Part shown: piece by piece, positions 20,401 through 25,380 of the stretch
Position numbering within the stretch: position 1 is the first letter of the stretch
Layout of the letters: each line of letters begins with the position of its first letter
NCBI GenBank assembly: GCA_934754505.1
Contig: CAKVIE010000008.1
Span: 39,906-103,905, forward strand
Source of the DNA: an uncultured Candidatus Melainabacteria bacterium
GTDB lineage: Bacteria > Cyanobacteriota > Vampirovibrionia > Gastranaerophilales > Gastranaerophilaceae
Length of the DNA: 64,000 bases
Direction: 5' to 3'
Position numbers and translations under genes: made by a program
The notes under the pieces: generated by a model
The model's input: only the letters and a program-made list of their open reading frames with translations
Told to the model about the DNA's origin: nothing
The model's database searches: none

Positions 20401-21629
20401 TCCAAAAGTCCTGATTTTAAATCCATATCGGACAAAGCACTTAAAGAAACATCATTTGCAGCATTTATAGAAGCTCCGTCCTCAACATTTATAGAAGTAT
20501 CCGCTGAAGCAAGGTGAACAAATTTATCGGTAACAAAATTCACCACGTCACCCAAATAACCGTAGTATTGCTGTTTTGAAAGATCGGTAACACCGATAAT
20601 ATTTCTATCGTAATCCTCAATTTTTGAAACAGCTGCTGCTATCACATTATGTGCTTGTATGTCTGAACCGTTTTTTATATTAATTTGAGATTTTGCATCA
20701 CCCGATTTATCCGTTTGAAAAACTTCCGTTCTCAAAATCAAATCGCCACCGTTTGTATAAACTTTTCCATTTAAATTAACGATAGCACTCATCATATCGT
20801 TTGAAGCTTTATTATCAGATGCAACAATTACAATATCTTTTCCGTCTTGCATTGCAAGTTTTTGAGGATAATTTGCCGCAGCAGCAGGTGTAATCGGAGA
20901 AGGTGTTGCCGTAACATTTCCTGAATTTATCGTAAAATTCATATTTGCATTCAATTCCGAGCCTGAAAGCAAATTAACTTCACCACCCGAAAATAAGTTT
21001 ATACCTTTGCCTGAATTAATTTTACCTGCTATTTCAATTTTTCCGGTATCGAGTTTGACCGGTTCATATTTGTTTCCCGTTACAAGATAATTTTGGTCAT
21101 TAAACGTAAACCCGACTAATCTTTCGATTTTTTCCTCATTGTAACCGCCGCCTAAAACAGAATCGTTTAATAAATCTTTCATTGAACTTTGAGAAGGTGT
21201 CATCAAAGTCAAAGAACCGACATTGAATACCCCGCTTTGACCGACAACAAAACCGTTTGGGTTTGCAAAAAGCACATTACCGCCAATTTGACCGCCCATA
21301 TAAGAATTTACAATACCATTGATTTGAGAAGGAGAATTATCGTAAATCAAATTTACAAGTTTATTTTGGTTGTTTATAAGATTAAGATTTACTGTATCAC
21401 CCTGTCCGACATTGAATTTACTAAAGGCATTGATACCGATTGTTCCGCCGCCAGCTGTCGTGTTTGTTTGAACATTATATAAATTACCGTTATTTTGAAT
21501 AGTTGTTTGTGTTGCAAATTTTCCGTCTTGAGCAAAAATTTCCGATGCTGCCAATGCACATAACGGCGTATTTGTTACGACAAAATTACCTAATAAACAA
21601 GCTGAAACCAATTTTTTATATAAACGCAT
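5493..21629 (-). CDS. Giant two-partner-secretion filamentous adhesin (TpsA, FHA/LktA-like, 5378 aa)
   Basis: One uninterrupted 16.1-kb reading frame. Residues 1-28 are a signal peptide (MRLYKKLVSACLLG...ALAA). The TPS secretion domain follows (about 30-190) with the hallmark NPNG at 123-126 in GGNVLFANPNGFVVGQSG. Residues 200 to about 2570 consist of degenerate beta-helix repeats rich in Asn, Gly, Ala and Val, of the pattern GSVAVGGAV.T.V.N..V.A.I, resembling filamentous haemagglutinin and Fusobacterium leukotoxin LktA-type adhesins. Two charged helical islands interrupt them (about 2576-2640 and 3380-3620). Near the C-terminus are near-identical 111-residue repeats. No protease, nuclease toxin or sortase domain was recognised at the C-terminus, which ends NNKISSL. 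Export should use the TpsB encoded divergently. Codon and base use is like its neighbours, so no sign of recent import. Confidence 0.93.
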   Translation of the reverse strand: MRLYKKLVSACLLGNFVVTNTPLCALAASEIFAQDGKFATQTTIQNNGNLYNVQTNTTAGGGTIGINAFSKFNVGQGDTVNLNLINNQNKLVNLIYDNSPSQINGIVNSYMGGQIGGNVLFANPNGFVVGQSGVFNVGSLTLMTPSQSSMKDLLNDSVLGGGYNEEKIERLVGFTFNDQNYLVTGNKYEPVKLDTGKIEIAGKINSGKGINLFSGGEVNLLSGSELNANMNFTINSGNVTATPSPITPAAAANYPQKLAMQDGKDIVIVASDNKASNDMMSAIVNLNGKVYTNGGDLILRTEVFQTDKSGDAKSQINIKNGSDIQAHNVIAAAVSKIEDYDRNIIGVTDLSKQQYYGYLGDVVNFVTDKFVHLASADTSINVEDGASINAANDVSLSALSDMDLKSGLLDSTLIDMNFNFSSIASKTNAIVKKGSSITAKNLKVDATTDLDLDTSTKSTNLVDSKIGKDIGSYAVSVTTTDLQNGALIEQGANLSVGNDIEVNAKTTSNHKDITKNGLIPVVDKNRGDVGAGASIIITNVDNQAVMNADADINGKLKVNADYSGKIVSRVTGYSGAKGEDGTINNLFQHFKSYKDITEVASRSNAKFNDVDIAGAIGIIVDKVNSTAKIGDSSKNIKPTINAGQIEVKSKITDNKSSLYVQAESENGAKAASGALAINYKDLNANSNVYGNLTLNNANSGNALTIKSDTEIIHPMAWLDWFETFKPFFEGKTWQYAFDEVKNHWNNVETNNVTDYLAKLGAIGELKHIMDEGDFSIFNAVDFNNLGAYGFFNTFAQSKASAMQKTGETKALSGAIAIALHNTNANAVLENGSTVTLRTTNSENAGIDVSSSAKNEIWTAATLMSIPNIKKVLSGSTARDGSAFGVGAAFSYADSDVIAKIGENVVINRDLNLVNSAVGNLNVSATESGNYLTVSAGSSSPDKTGLSGSVGMTVLGSGKVQASVENGASVYAKDVNVKASKGDNFINAVIAFANGQDSFGFGLSGVVLTDSVDSYIAGNVNSLNSININANYDKTVINANANIGIAKEGTDDPAGEKHQSGDEIENYWGLRELFDEGTSDLNWYNLIEKGKRKSDKINDIVAENDKNYDYTRAVNPDKETKAAAGGINLVFANNKVKASIKDGAVVSAEKDVKVKAKSTDKIIDSNAVVAANGKTGAGGTIMADISDNTVESSIGAATVNAKENTEVTANADFNLIAASAGVATGKDKAGAGNVSSAVQVNNITAAIKDGAKVNETVSGTNQNVKVEGKADSKVIKAVGALAVQAGGKGESSGGSVGGTVDGDVVSNTINAYIKGASVNASGSIDVNAVNEDRLIVVDVAGSASTQGSAYAGTIGAYIAANDINAYIENSNINQNNNSNTQTVNLKATSTFNEIDVVGTVAGGDKTGVGGSARVDAVVNNMNSYIKNSTVKATKSASLTNSDSISQISVAVAGAGSSKQSAGAGVINVLADVTEQNNYIENSDLTVGQLSLNSDKTMKTLSVTGALAIAVKGSSVGLSGYAVGASHDINTYIKNSNVHSVNDISLASDFTQDSLNIIFGGAGGKGFAGSGAISVLVNDSNLNTYIYSDVNSTKKTIISDNGKLSLKSENDIDTITVNGNVSISTSGSSAGGAINTTVYNSTVKAGVDGVSLTTKNGVDISAKANQNHIIAAIGAAAGDGVSVDGSVVTMVMNQDVNAYLKNSTVKTDSNININSDDILAMIASLGAVAGSVSSSAVGASVLTSVINGDVKSEIDKVVINKNSSAIGGLNINATQSDSYGGFAIAGAAGNSVAVAGAANTIVQNKNVSAVINELIANSDNLKYVAVNADSLTQMTHAAGQLAVSMSSVAVGGSVSTLVSNKTVRANVLNSDFVSNGNVKINAKSEEQIDANAVGASGSSQVAVNGSVNTVVSSNTVEAKINNSSVQSNSANADGNGVTVSAKDDLSIVGRTGAISGSGSVAVGGAVITGVVNNSVKAFVENSDVKAGNANVTVSAETNEISGSSSNPFLTVAASGAGTAAISGAIDTIVLNSEAVAKISGYKNAAKGVEAGNNVNINANGSTELFVSAGAGGGAGTVGVGATVNTLVVNKTIKATAESTKIQSKKLNVNANADDEFNTISVAGSGGGVVGVGGDILTNVISSNVEAGIINDKIDKNFVNIDSDEVSVSANANAEFLDVAGALGIGGTAGVGATVSTNVIGYKVKASVNNANVADFSKLNVSATSKEVYNFNSISGAGGVAGVAGVINTNVINNTVEAAANGVLTGKANSSLIVNAKDDAEYAHLIAGTMSGGAVGVGATIATNSISSTILASAGGEINVDNLSVKAEGVQTYDDMYVMGFAGGGVGISGSALALIVDATVKAYTLDNSRINAANLTLDAKNTVNISETVGTAAVAGTAAVGASVGVNKITNTVEAYTGGNNIVNVSKDIVIKASSTNNIGKENDGVKVVAGAVSGVAGVAGVAGAVLVNYIEDKVNSFVGEANTIQNAQKLAISSEANSNIYEYIGGYGVGGFLGAGASVGVNTIGSTAVANIGANSAIIMPSGNVVLNAKTNEKIVANADIVGGGGYALSGGVLFNTIGQSVANASANKANDAETDKVAESAKKQSQEILDKSASNQQQSNDFYKKYYNKASEDLKTAMDDANSSAKTLDAKSNVALFAKSEKSGATYNSTDRANTTSAFVDSGVNITANNVEISADNTNDVDLSIRGNTFGGASLGVSAAVSNVKTTTNAFVSNNAEITSNGTIKISANSNDNQDVTAKAASGGILSGSGAVAIINSNKTTNAYVLNGTSLNANNDLSIGAKSSGVVNSTVSAGSYGGITVGVSVANAEISGETKVDLGNNVSIKSNGGNIEIKAEENEKATANATAATGSLAGGTGAEANAKAGKTNTVKVGKNSNIFAKLAAKFSSIGKNEAIAETNARAYGGISAGGTKTTSKINHNGGVNIADSDKNYASIQAASINISSESINNADSKTTAGAGAAVGISGSGVYNDITANNNIYVGNNILVKTTNGSYILSAKNSNTYKGFNDSSAYGIVGTTVGIIKNTVSSTVNTTSNANAEANGGIGVFADNEIKKAAVSNYDLYGGSGGVVGVGSAMIEDNLVLTTNSTLGGEYAYANGVYGIGSISVSSTGKVDVNEKIDVTASGGIPVSDGDVSVYSNVNTSTTINNKNIKTKDDNIYYTANNDIDIYTKSNVASYGGIAVADGSSVANNSNAIASVIFNSGVNSVSGRDSYIQAVSDKNVQAYMYAITKGLIGAVGDSYAFANNSSTSKIVINSGTNLKSYDSMNLTVLDTTSNVSAVREAKGTTYLLFGIPITIYGKGHQDSTNNSNSVITLNGSIESGLGANRKLTINSDGTYTSDGVNVIGKEKVGEITSSDIDLDMEAYEKSRDSELDFVEDYIKVQKDLITEAENKIKNDEKARDELVVKNGTYQTAIDNANTLISNNNDISNIDNVTSAWNNAYDSKTGTLASSFGTSLAGYKNDANMADVNTAYASYIKTPNALTLSALKTAVDGLSVKKQEISASSASISSTITDINANVDITNNNQLNSFISTTRNSINSNTETIANYNSSIAAANNNISDLQETISDADKTKLSINQKYSEIINDLQRQKDEMGSTGAPVYSFVVDNIYVRSGEVNIRGNVEGTGSITAPGNNFTIDIVNNSVSDVVYKDIQIDRNASGGINASSVASSIKKKIKNSGRDFHISIENTVDANDPTINLNTKNGFGDIVLRGNVENVNGLVSFVNYTGNILSEGSITAKDLKITVPNGGYTQQYDNSSVVAGGSSGAGAIVASGNIDIASKIIDVNGLIQSGSEIKSVTIPNFKVKKRNGVYYQVVNGVETKLEKGATDGYYYLNIAGNGELDSELEMIKAYFKPSDISDVNNIKGEIHLFKAEIGGGNITLTGNIVSSSNNGQIVLVNGYGHIDVTNNSNFDLVTSALNADAKVQGKLTINDLKFSDTDKGGSAFDNIKQSDITDSWLANNAGTYTASVDESGNIKTSSKGQTAGNGSFGATSTETRADGAKVDTILYNPGDDAYIVTKAGSTETKSYLKYVKRSWWTELWHGKLYQRIYYTITHDPEYATAKNTIKVKFQGFDKPEINVTSNGSVIMNSSISALTGDVNLKSNNGFILNKSTNNVISAENIGLSASNGDIGNQLRNIQTAVYNNGSLSANGNNIYINYPYSDISNINITATGNAYLATSGGKLGGLDSVVNISADSLELRAENGSIELDSSENSNINIDVNKIKARANGDISLVNKNDLNIQSIVSTSYGTIFLGSQNGSINAVDTETINPYHINGGNVILSAVNGAVGSAANAIKIARDGIFKVTTKDDVNLNSVGRIYVDSIKSVNGKVTLNADYGIIASKNSDNLVYNISSVTGVDLNSKFGNIENIAINTDGVINASAGYDNGVASGMSDISISLISKEELSQEYLDSLTTDEERQQALDNYQNGLKDMKIGSIKASKNVFLTSEKSIINSDENSAIKGEQVVLSAGLGNIGSENSEINLTANRDITAYAGNGASIYLKSNRDLNINEIRSFNTYDAVTGTTTSDSTLAKVVLSTAGNIVNAAYDEKANVVAENILLTVGNDIGSVIKYFNVNTKSSDVQNGLQYSAENAYINGIGSSLNVISAVVNGDANISSLADLSVVVKDVSAGGMLNIKSCKDTALVGNIAANGVNIVSAAQTNLSDIVINSPLENTSDKLVVSNSTLQSIKTDSTTAEILNSNIINNADITTTGTTTIGNANVGGDFVNNSANTNVSEITVAGNTDITSTETTTIGNANIGGNFVNNSKDTQITNKLTVAGDTNINAANSISIANADLKNLTTNSTIAEVADMTISENANITTSDKTLITNAVIKGDLTNGSVNTEIKNISVVGNSQITSTETTTIGNANVGGDFVNNSKDTQITNKLTVAGDTNINAANSISIANADLKNLTTNSTIAEVADMTISENANITTSDKTLITNAVIKGDLTNGSVNTEIKNISVVGNSQITSTETTTIGNANVGGDFVNNSKDTQITNKLTVAGDTNINAANSISIANADLKNILNIKSKDLSVKDLSLGGNINAQVDRLDITASQDFNIGIIFGNTNSYVDDVKIISRKSIYNGLSDNDDNFNVKSIDLKANDNIGTENTPLNILLAEGNKISVEAGKVTSVKTKGAGANYTKLETGFLNIDTNADVNINAIKADKLAINTTSDNLTINNLVIGTEAIFNVGKKRIVINNTGKQPLLDADIQLYMTQTPGMLIVNGSNNIITNAINVTRQGRKILVNDDMNYNSMNNTTTTLNAALMRNTKVGERTVEKTEALIYEMPTTMAYENLYLQKYVIQASVKNQIEEVITSNNALNVVNIDKDTNISENENSEKISPKQQLNNKISSL
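6493..7317. repeat. 333-bp tandem repeat within the adhesin gene (about 2.5 copies)
   Basis: Positions repeat with a period of exactly 333 bp (111 codons), for example the segment at 6661 recurs at 6994 and that at 6498 recurs at 6831 and 7164. By eye 6661-6830 and 6994-7163 are identical, while the flanking copies carry several substitutions. The encoded unit contains TTTIGNANVGGDFVNNS and INAANSISIANADLKNL. Confidence 0.9.
14246..14272. repeat. 9-bp microrepeat (three copies) in the adhesin gene
   Basis: The unit CCTGCAACT occurs three times in a row and encodes GVA GVA GVA. It is in frame and may vary in copy number by slippage. Confidence 0.7.
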
Positions 21630-21664
21630 AACATTTCCTATCAGATAATAAAATATATTTGCAC

Positions 21665-21693
21665 ATTATAATATATAATTATATAGCAAACAA
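21665..21693 (-). promoter_or_regulatory. Sigma70-type promoter of the adhesin gene
   Basis: On the minus strand TTGTTT and a perfect TATAAT are separated by 17 nt, 36 nt before the ATG, and AGGA lies 7 nt before the start. The AT-rich gap to the divergent TpsB gene (177 bp) also holds a short ACCTT/AAGGT hairpin near 21693-21711. Confidence 0.65.
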
Positions 21694-21806
21694 CCTTTGT
21701 TAAAAAAGGTAAACTTTTTTTTAAGAATACTTACAAACAAAATAAAACTTTTTTTTAAAACATGTTTGTGATATACCAAAATAGTAAAATTAAAAATTTA
21801 GGATTT

Positions 21807-23591
21807 ATGAAAAAGAAATATTTTTTATCTCTAATGATTTCGGTGATGGCTTTTTGTTTAAATGTCGGCACTCCGGTTTTTGCTATAGAAGAAAAAACTG
21901 AAATTCCGGAGCAAAAAAGTTCACAATCAACTTTGCGTGACAATATAAACAAAAACATTCTTACCCCGAACTCATCACCGGGGTTTATGAACGACACGGA
22001 ACAAACAAGGCTGTATTACCAAATTTTAGAGGGTTCTCACAGAACTCAATTTAGTGAAAATATTGAAATACCCAAAATTACGGAAGAAAAATTAACCCTT
22101 CCTGCCCGTATTGAACAAGATGCCGCAACAACACATATTGATAAACTCGAAATTTCAAATTCGAAAATATTTTCCGACATAGAGATGGCAGAAATTAAGC
22201 AGCTCGTTGAAAATAAAGATGTTACAGCGGAAGATATTAACAACTTTGTTAAAATTATCAATGAACAATATGCCAAAAAGAACATCATCACAGCAAAAGC
22301 AACTTTAGAAAGCCTTGAAGGCGGTATTCTGAAAATAGAATTAATGGAAGCAAAAATCGGAAAAATTTCCGTACAAGGCAACAAATTCAACAGAAAATGG
22401 TTCTTGAAAAAACAAATTTCTTCTAAACCAACTGATGTTTTGAATATTCAAGAACTTGAAAATGATTTAAAAACCTTTAACAAAAATGCAAGAAGCATAA
22501 AACTTTCGGCAAAACTTCAACCCGGGGAAGAATACGGCACTACTGACATCATTTTAAATGCCGAAGAAAAATTCCCATACCATTTTTCTGCTTCGTGGGA
22601 TAGTTTTGGCAGAGAAACAACAGGTCTTTTGCGTGGCGGCTTAATGGTTTCCACCGATTCGTTATTCGGATTTCAAGACAGATTAGCAGCAGCAATAAAT
22701 ATGTCACGTTCTGCAATCAGCCCTTTTGTCGATTACAGCATACCGATTAACAAAAAAGGTACTCGTATCGGCGGAAGTTATATGTTTGGAAACAGTAAAG
22801 TCACAAGCGGAGAATATCGAAATTTTGATTTAACAGCAGACACACACGTTTTCAGCACTTACATCACTCATCCGTTAATAGAATCTCAAAAAGGCAGTTT
22901 ATCATTAAATGCTTCAGCAAACTTTAAAAATTCCACTGCCGACATTGGAGGTTTTCAATATACGAATTTCAAAGATTACAACGTAGCAGTCGGTTTGGGA
23001 GGAAGATACAATTTTCAAAACAGTATTTTCTTCGGTTCTTTAACCTCAACAAACGGAATTATCCACGATGATATGATTTCCAACTCGATGTACTTCACAA
23101 AAGTCAATGCCGACGGGTATTACATACATTATTTACCTAAAAACATAATCGCAACAGTCAGAGCAGGCGGACAATACACTCCACACGATGTACCTTTCAC
23201 AGAACAATATCAAATCGGTGGTATGTCAAGCATTAGAGGCTATTCCGAAAGTTTACTTCTCGGAGCAAGTTCCTATTTTGCAAGTGTGGAAATGTTATTT
23301 CCTTTGCCGTTTTTGCCCGAAGAAATAAAAATCCCGTTCAAAGAAAATGCAGCTTTCAGAATGAGAGATGCCGTAAAATTATCCGTATTTATGGATAACG
23401 GTGCTGTTTTTCACAACAATACAAACACAAAATCAACAGACTTTTTATCAAGTGTCGGTGCAGGTATAAGAGTTGCTTTCTCAAAATATCTTACAGCAAG
23501 ATTTTATGTCGGTATTCCGATTTTGAACGTCAAAAACTACGATCAGGCAAGTGCAAGATTACACTTTGATATAATCGCATCACCGTTTTAA
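21807..23591 (+). CDS. TpsB/ShlB-type outer-membrane transporter of the adhesin
   Basis: A 594-residue two-partner-secretion transporter (Omp85 superfamily). Residues 1-26 are a signal peptide (MKKKYFLSLM...TPVFA). POTRA domains lie at about 105-265 (IDKLEISNSKIFSD.., then KIGKISVQGNKFNRKWFLKKQI). The remainder is a 16-strand-type beta barrel with GGMSSIRGYSE (the VRGY-like motif of barrel loop L6) near residue 475 and a C-terminal phenylalanine as BamA signal. It should recognise the TPS domain of the divergent 5378-residue protein in the periplasm and thread it across the outer membrane. An upstream in-frame ATG lacks a ribosome site and would bury the signal peptide, so the internal ATG is chosen. 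Confidence 0.93.
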   Translation: MKKKYFLSLMISVMAFCLNVGTPVFAIEEKTEIPEQKSSQSTLRDNINKNILTPNSSPGFMNDTEQTRLYYQILEGSHRTQFSENIEIPKITEEKLTLPARIEQDAATTHIDKLEISNSKIFSDIEMAEIKQLVENKDVTAEDINNFVKIINEQYAKKNIITAKATLESLEGGILKIELMEAKIGKISVQGNKFNRKWFLKKQISSKPTDVLNIQELENDLKTFNKNARSIKLSAKLQPGEEYGTTDIILNAEEKFPYHFSASWDSFGRETTGLLRGGLMVSTDSLFGFQDRLAAAINMSRSAISPFVDYSIPINKKGTRIGGSYMFGNSKVTSGEYRNFDLTADTHVFSTYITHPLIESQKGSLSLNASANFKNSTADIGGFQYTNFKDYNVAVGLGGRYNFQNSIFFGSLTSTNGIIHDDMISNSMYFTKVNADGYYIHYLPKNIIATVRAGGQYTPHDVPFTEQYQIGGMSSIRGYSESLLLGASSYFASVEMLFPLPFLPEEIKIPFKENAAFRMRDAVKLSVFMDNGAVFHNNTNTKSTDFLSSVGAGIRVAFSKYLTARFYVGIPILNVKNYDQASARLHFDIIASPF

Positions 23592-23624
23592 TAAAAAAAC
23601 ATACAAAGTGCTCATTCCCTAAAT

Positions 23625-23641
23625 AACGAGAGTCGTTTTTT
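23625..23641 (+). terminator. Weak terminator after the TpsB gene
   Basis: A 5-bp stem AACGA/TCGTT with a 3-nt loop followed by a T-run, 34 nt after the stop codon. A short stem, so uncertain. Confidence 0.4.
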
Positions 23642-23738
23642 ATAAAAAAATACAAGAACTTTTTTCCCCGACTGAATGACACTTTTTGGTAATGTTTCAA
23701 AAATCAGCGGCTGTTATTATTTTTAAGGGGTATTTCTT

Positions 23739-23972
23739 ATGGCTTCTGATTTAAAATCTTTATCAAAATCCGACAAACTGAAACTTGCAGAAAAACATCT
23801 GTCAAAATTTCTTTCGGAAATCAAAAGACATTTCGATTTTTCAGATTTTCAAATTCTTCATCTTCTTGAAAATTCTTCCTCAAATATGAAAAAAGCCTAT
23901 AAAGATAATTTTTTCAGAATATTTTTTACAAAATTCGCAAAAAAGACAACAAAAAAAACGGTCAAAAAATGA
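23739..23972 (+). CDS. Small basic protein of unknown function (77 aa)
   Basis: AAGGGG lies 9 nt before the ATG. The 77-residue product is helical and lysine-rich: MASDLKSLSKSDKLKLAEKH, a middle FDFSDFQILHLLENSSSNMKKAY, and a very basic tail KKTTKKTVKK. It lacks a signal peptide and cysteines. The basic tail would suit nucleic-acid binding, but no domain is recognised. The stop codon lies inside the terminator stem that separates it from the convergent leuC gene. Confidence 0.6.
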   Translation: MASDLKSLSKSDKLKLAEKHLSKFLSEIKRHFDFSDFQILHLLENSSSNMKKAYKDNFFRIFFTKFAKKTTKKTVKK

Positions 23973-23977
23973 CCGTT
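23957..23977. terminator. Bidirectional terminator between 77-aa gene and leuC
   Basis: The stem AACGGTC/GACCGTT with a 7-nt loop is flanked by an A-run and T-rich sequence and lies between convergent genes. Confidence 0.75.
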
Positions 23978-24001
23978 TCCTTAATTTTTTTAAAGTTTAA
24001 A

Positions 24002-25267
24002 TTACAAACTTTCAGGTGATGCGATTTTACCTAAAATTGCACTTGCTGCTGCGATTGCAGGTGATGAGAGGTAAACTTCACTATCAACGTGTCCCATTCT
24101 GCCTACGAAGTTTCTGTTTGTTGTTGAAATAGCTCTTTCGCCTGCTGCCAAAATACCTGCGTGACCGCCGAGGCATGGTCCGCAAGTCGGTGTTGAAACA
24201 GCTCCGCCTGCTTTTATAATTGTTTGAATGTATCCTTTTTCGATAGCTTCAAGGTAAATCTTTTGAGTTCCGGGGAATACAATCAATCTTACGTTTTTAT
24301 CAACTTTTCTGCCTTCGAGAATTTCAGCCGCTACCTTCAAATCAGAAAGTCTGCCGTTTGTGCAGCTTCCGATTACAGCCTGATCAATTCTTACATCGCC
24401 AACTTGTGAAATCGGTTTAGTATTTTCCGGCAAATGAGGGAATGCAACTGTCGGCTCAATATCTGCAACATCATATTTAATCGTGCGGACATATTCTGCA
24501 CCTTCATCACTCTTATAAATTTTATAAGGTCTGATAGAACGGCCTTTCAAATATTCTTCTGTCTTTTCATCAGCAGCAATGATGCCTGTCTTTGCACCTG
24601 CTTCGATTGCCATATTACAGAAAGTAAATCTTCCGTCCATATCCATTTCGTCGATTACATTTCCGCCGACTTCAAGTGCTTGATATAATGCACCGTCAAC
24701 TCCGATATCGCCAATCAAATGGAGAACCAAATCTTTTGCACTTACCCATTTATTGAGTTTACCGTTAAATTCAACCTTGATAGTTTCCGGAACTTTAAAC
24801 CAAGTTTCTCCTGATGCCATACCGCATGCCAAATCCGTTGAACCGACACCTGTCGCAAATGCACCCAATGCACCGTAAGTACAAGTGTGTGAGTCTGCAC
24901 CGATTATCAAATCGCCTGCCGTTACAATACCTGCTTCCGGCAAAAGTGCATGTTCAATACCCATTCTTCCAACTTCAAAAAAGTTTTCCAAATCTTGTTC
25001 TCTTGCAAATTCACGAAGCATTTTAACTTGTTCTGCTGACTTAATATCCTTATTCGGTACGAAATGGTCAGGTACAAAAACAACTCTCTTTTTATCAAAA
25101 ACGTTTTTTGCACCGATTTTTCTAAATTCACGAACAGCAACAGGGCCTGTAATATCGTTAGCTAAAGTTATATCAAGTTTTGCAGTTATCAACTGACCGG
25201 GTCTTACTTCATCAAGTCCTGCATGTGCTGCAAGAATTTTTTCGGGTATGTTCATTGGTCTTGTCAT
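24002..25267 (-). CDS. leuC: 3-isopropylmalate dehydratase large subunit-type (LeuC/HacA) [4Fe-4S] enzyme
   Basis: A 421-residue aconitase-superfamily large subunit of the short LeuC/homoaconitase type. The cluster cysteines are visible: Cys302 in GSCTNGR and Cys362/Cys365 in PTCGPCLGG. Also present are GADSHTCTYGALG (124-134), the substrate-binding histidine region FVPDHFVP, and the C-terminal NRNFVGRMGH. The usual reaction is isomerisation of 2- to 3-isopropylmalate (leucine synthesis); homologues act on homocitrate or citrate. The small-subunit gene leuD, needed for activity, is not adjacent, nor are other leucine genes. Start: ATG after AAGGA with about 8 nt spacing. Substrate is unproven. 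Confidence 0.88.
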   Translation of the reverse strand: MTRPMNIPEKILAAHAGLDEVRPGQLITAKLDITLANDITGPVAVREFRKIGAKNVFDKKRVVFVPDHFVPNKDIKSAEQVKMLREFAREQDLENFFEVGRMGIEHALLPEAGIVTAGDLIIGADSHTCTYGALGAFATGVGSTDLACGMASGETWFKVPETIKVEFNGKLNKWVSAKDLVLHLIGDIGVDGALYQALEVGGNVIDEMDMDGRFTFCNMAIEAGAKTGIIAADEKTEEYLKGRSIRPYKIYKSDEGAEYVRTIKYDVADIEPTVAFPHLPENTKPISQVGDVRIDQAVIGSCTNGRLSDLKVAAEILEGRKVDKNVRLIVFPGTQKIYLEAIEKGYIQTIIKAGGAVSTPTCGPCLGGHAGILAAGERAISTTNRNFVGRMGHVDSEVYLSSPAIAAASAILGKIASPESL

Positions 25268-25342
25268 ATCATTTTCCTTCTTATTTTTAATCTTGTGTTC
25301 AATATAGTATAAAAAAAGTCATTTTTCAAACTTTAAAGCAAA

Positions 25343-25370
25343 AAAAACGGAGTTTTTACACCCCGTTTTT
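25343..25370 (-). terminator. Terminator downstream of the aminopeptidase gene
   Basis: The stem AAAAACGG/CCGTTTTT with a 12-nt loop and a T-run on the minus strand lies just after the aminopeptidase stop and separates it from leuC. Confidence 0.75.
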
Positions 25371-25380
25371 ATATTTTTTC

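Noticed and set aside
21762..21806. Upstream ATG for the TpsB gene
   Set aside because: It adds 15 residues ahead of a complete signal peptide and has no ribosome site.
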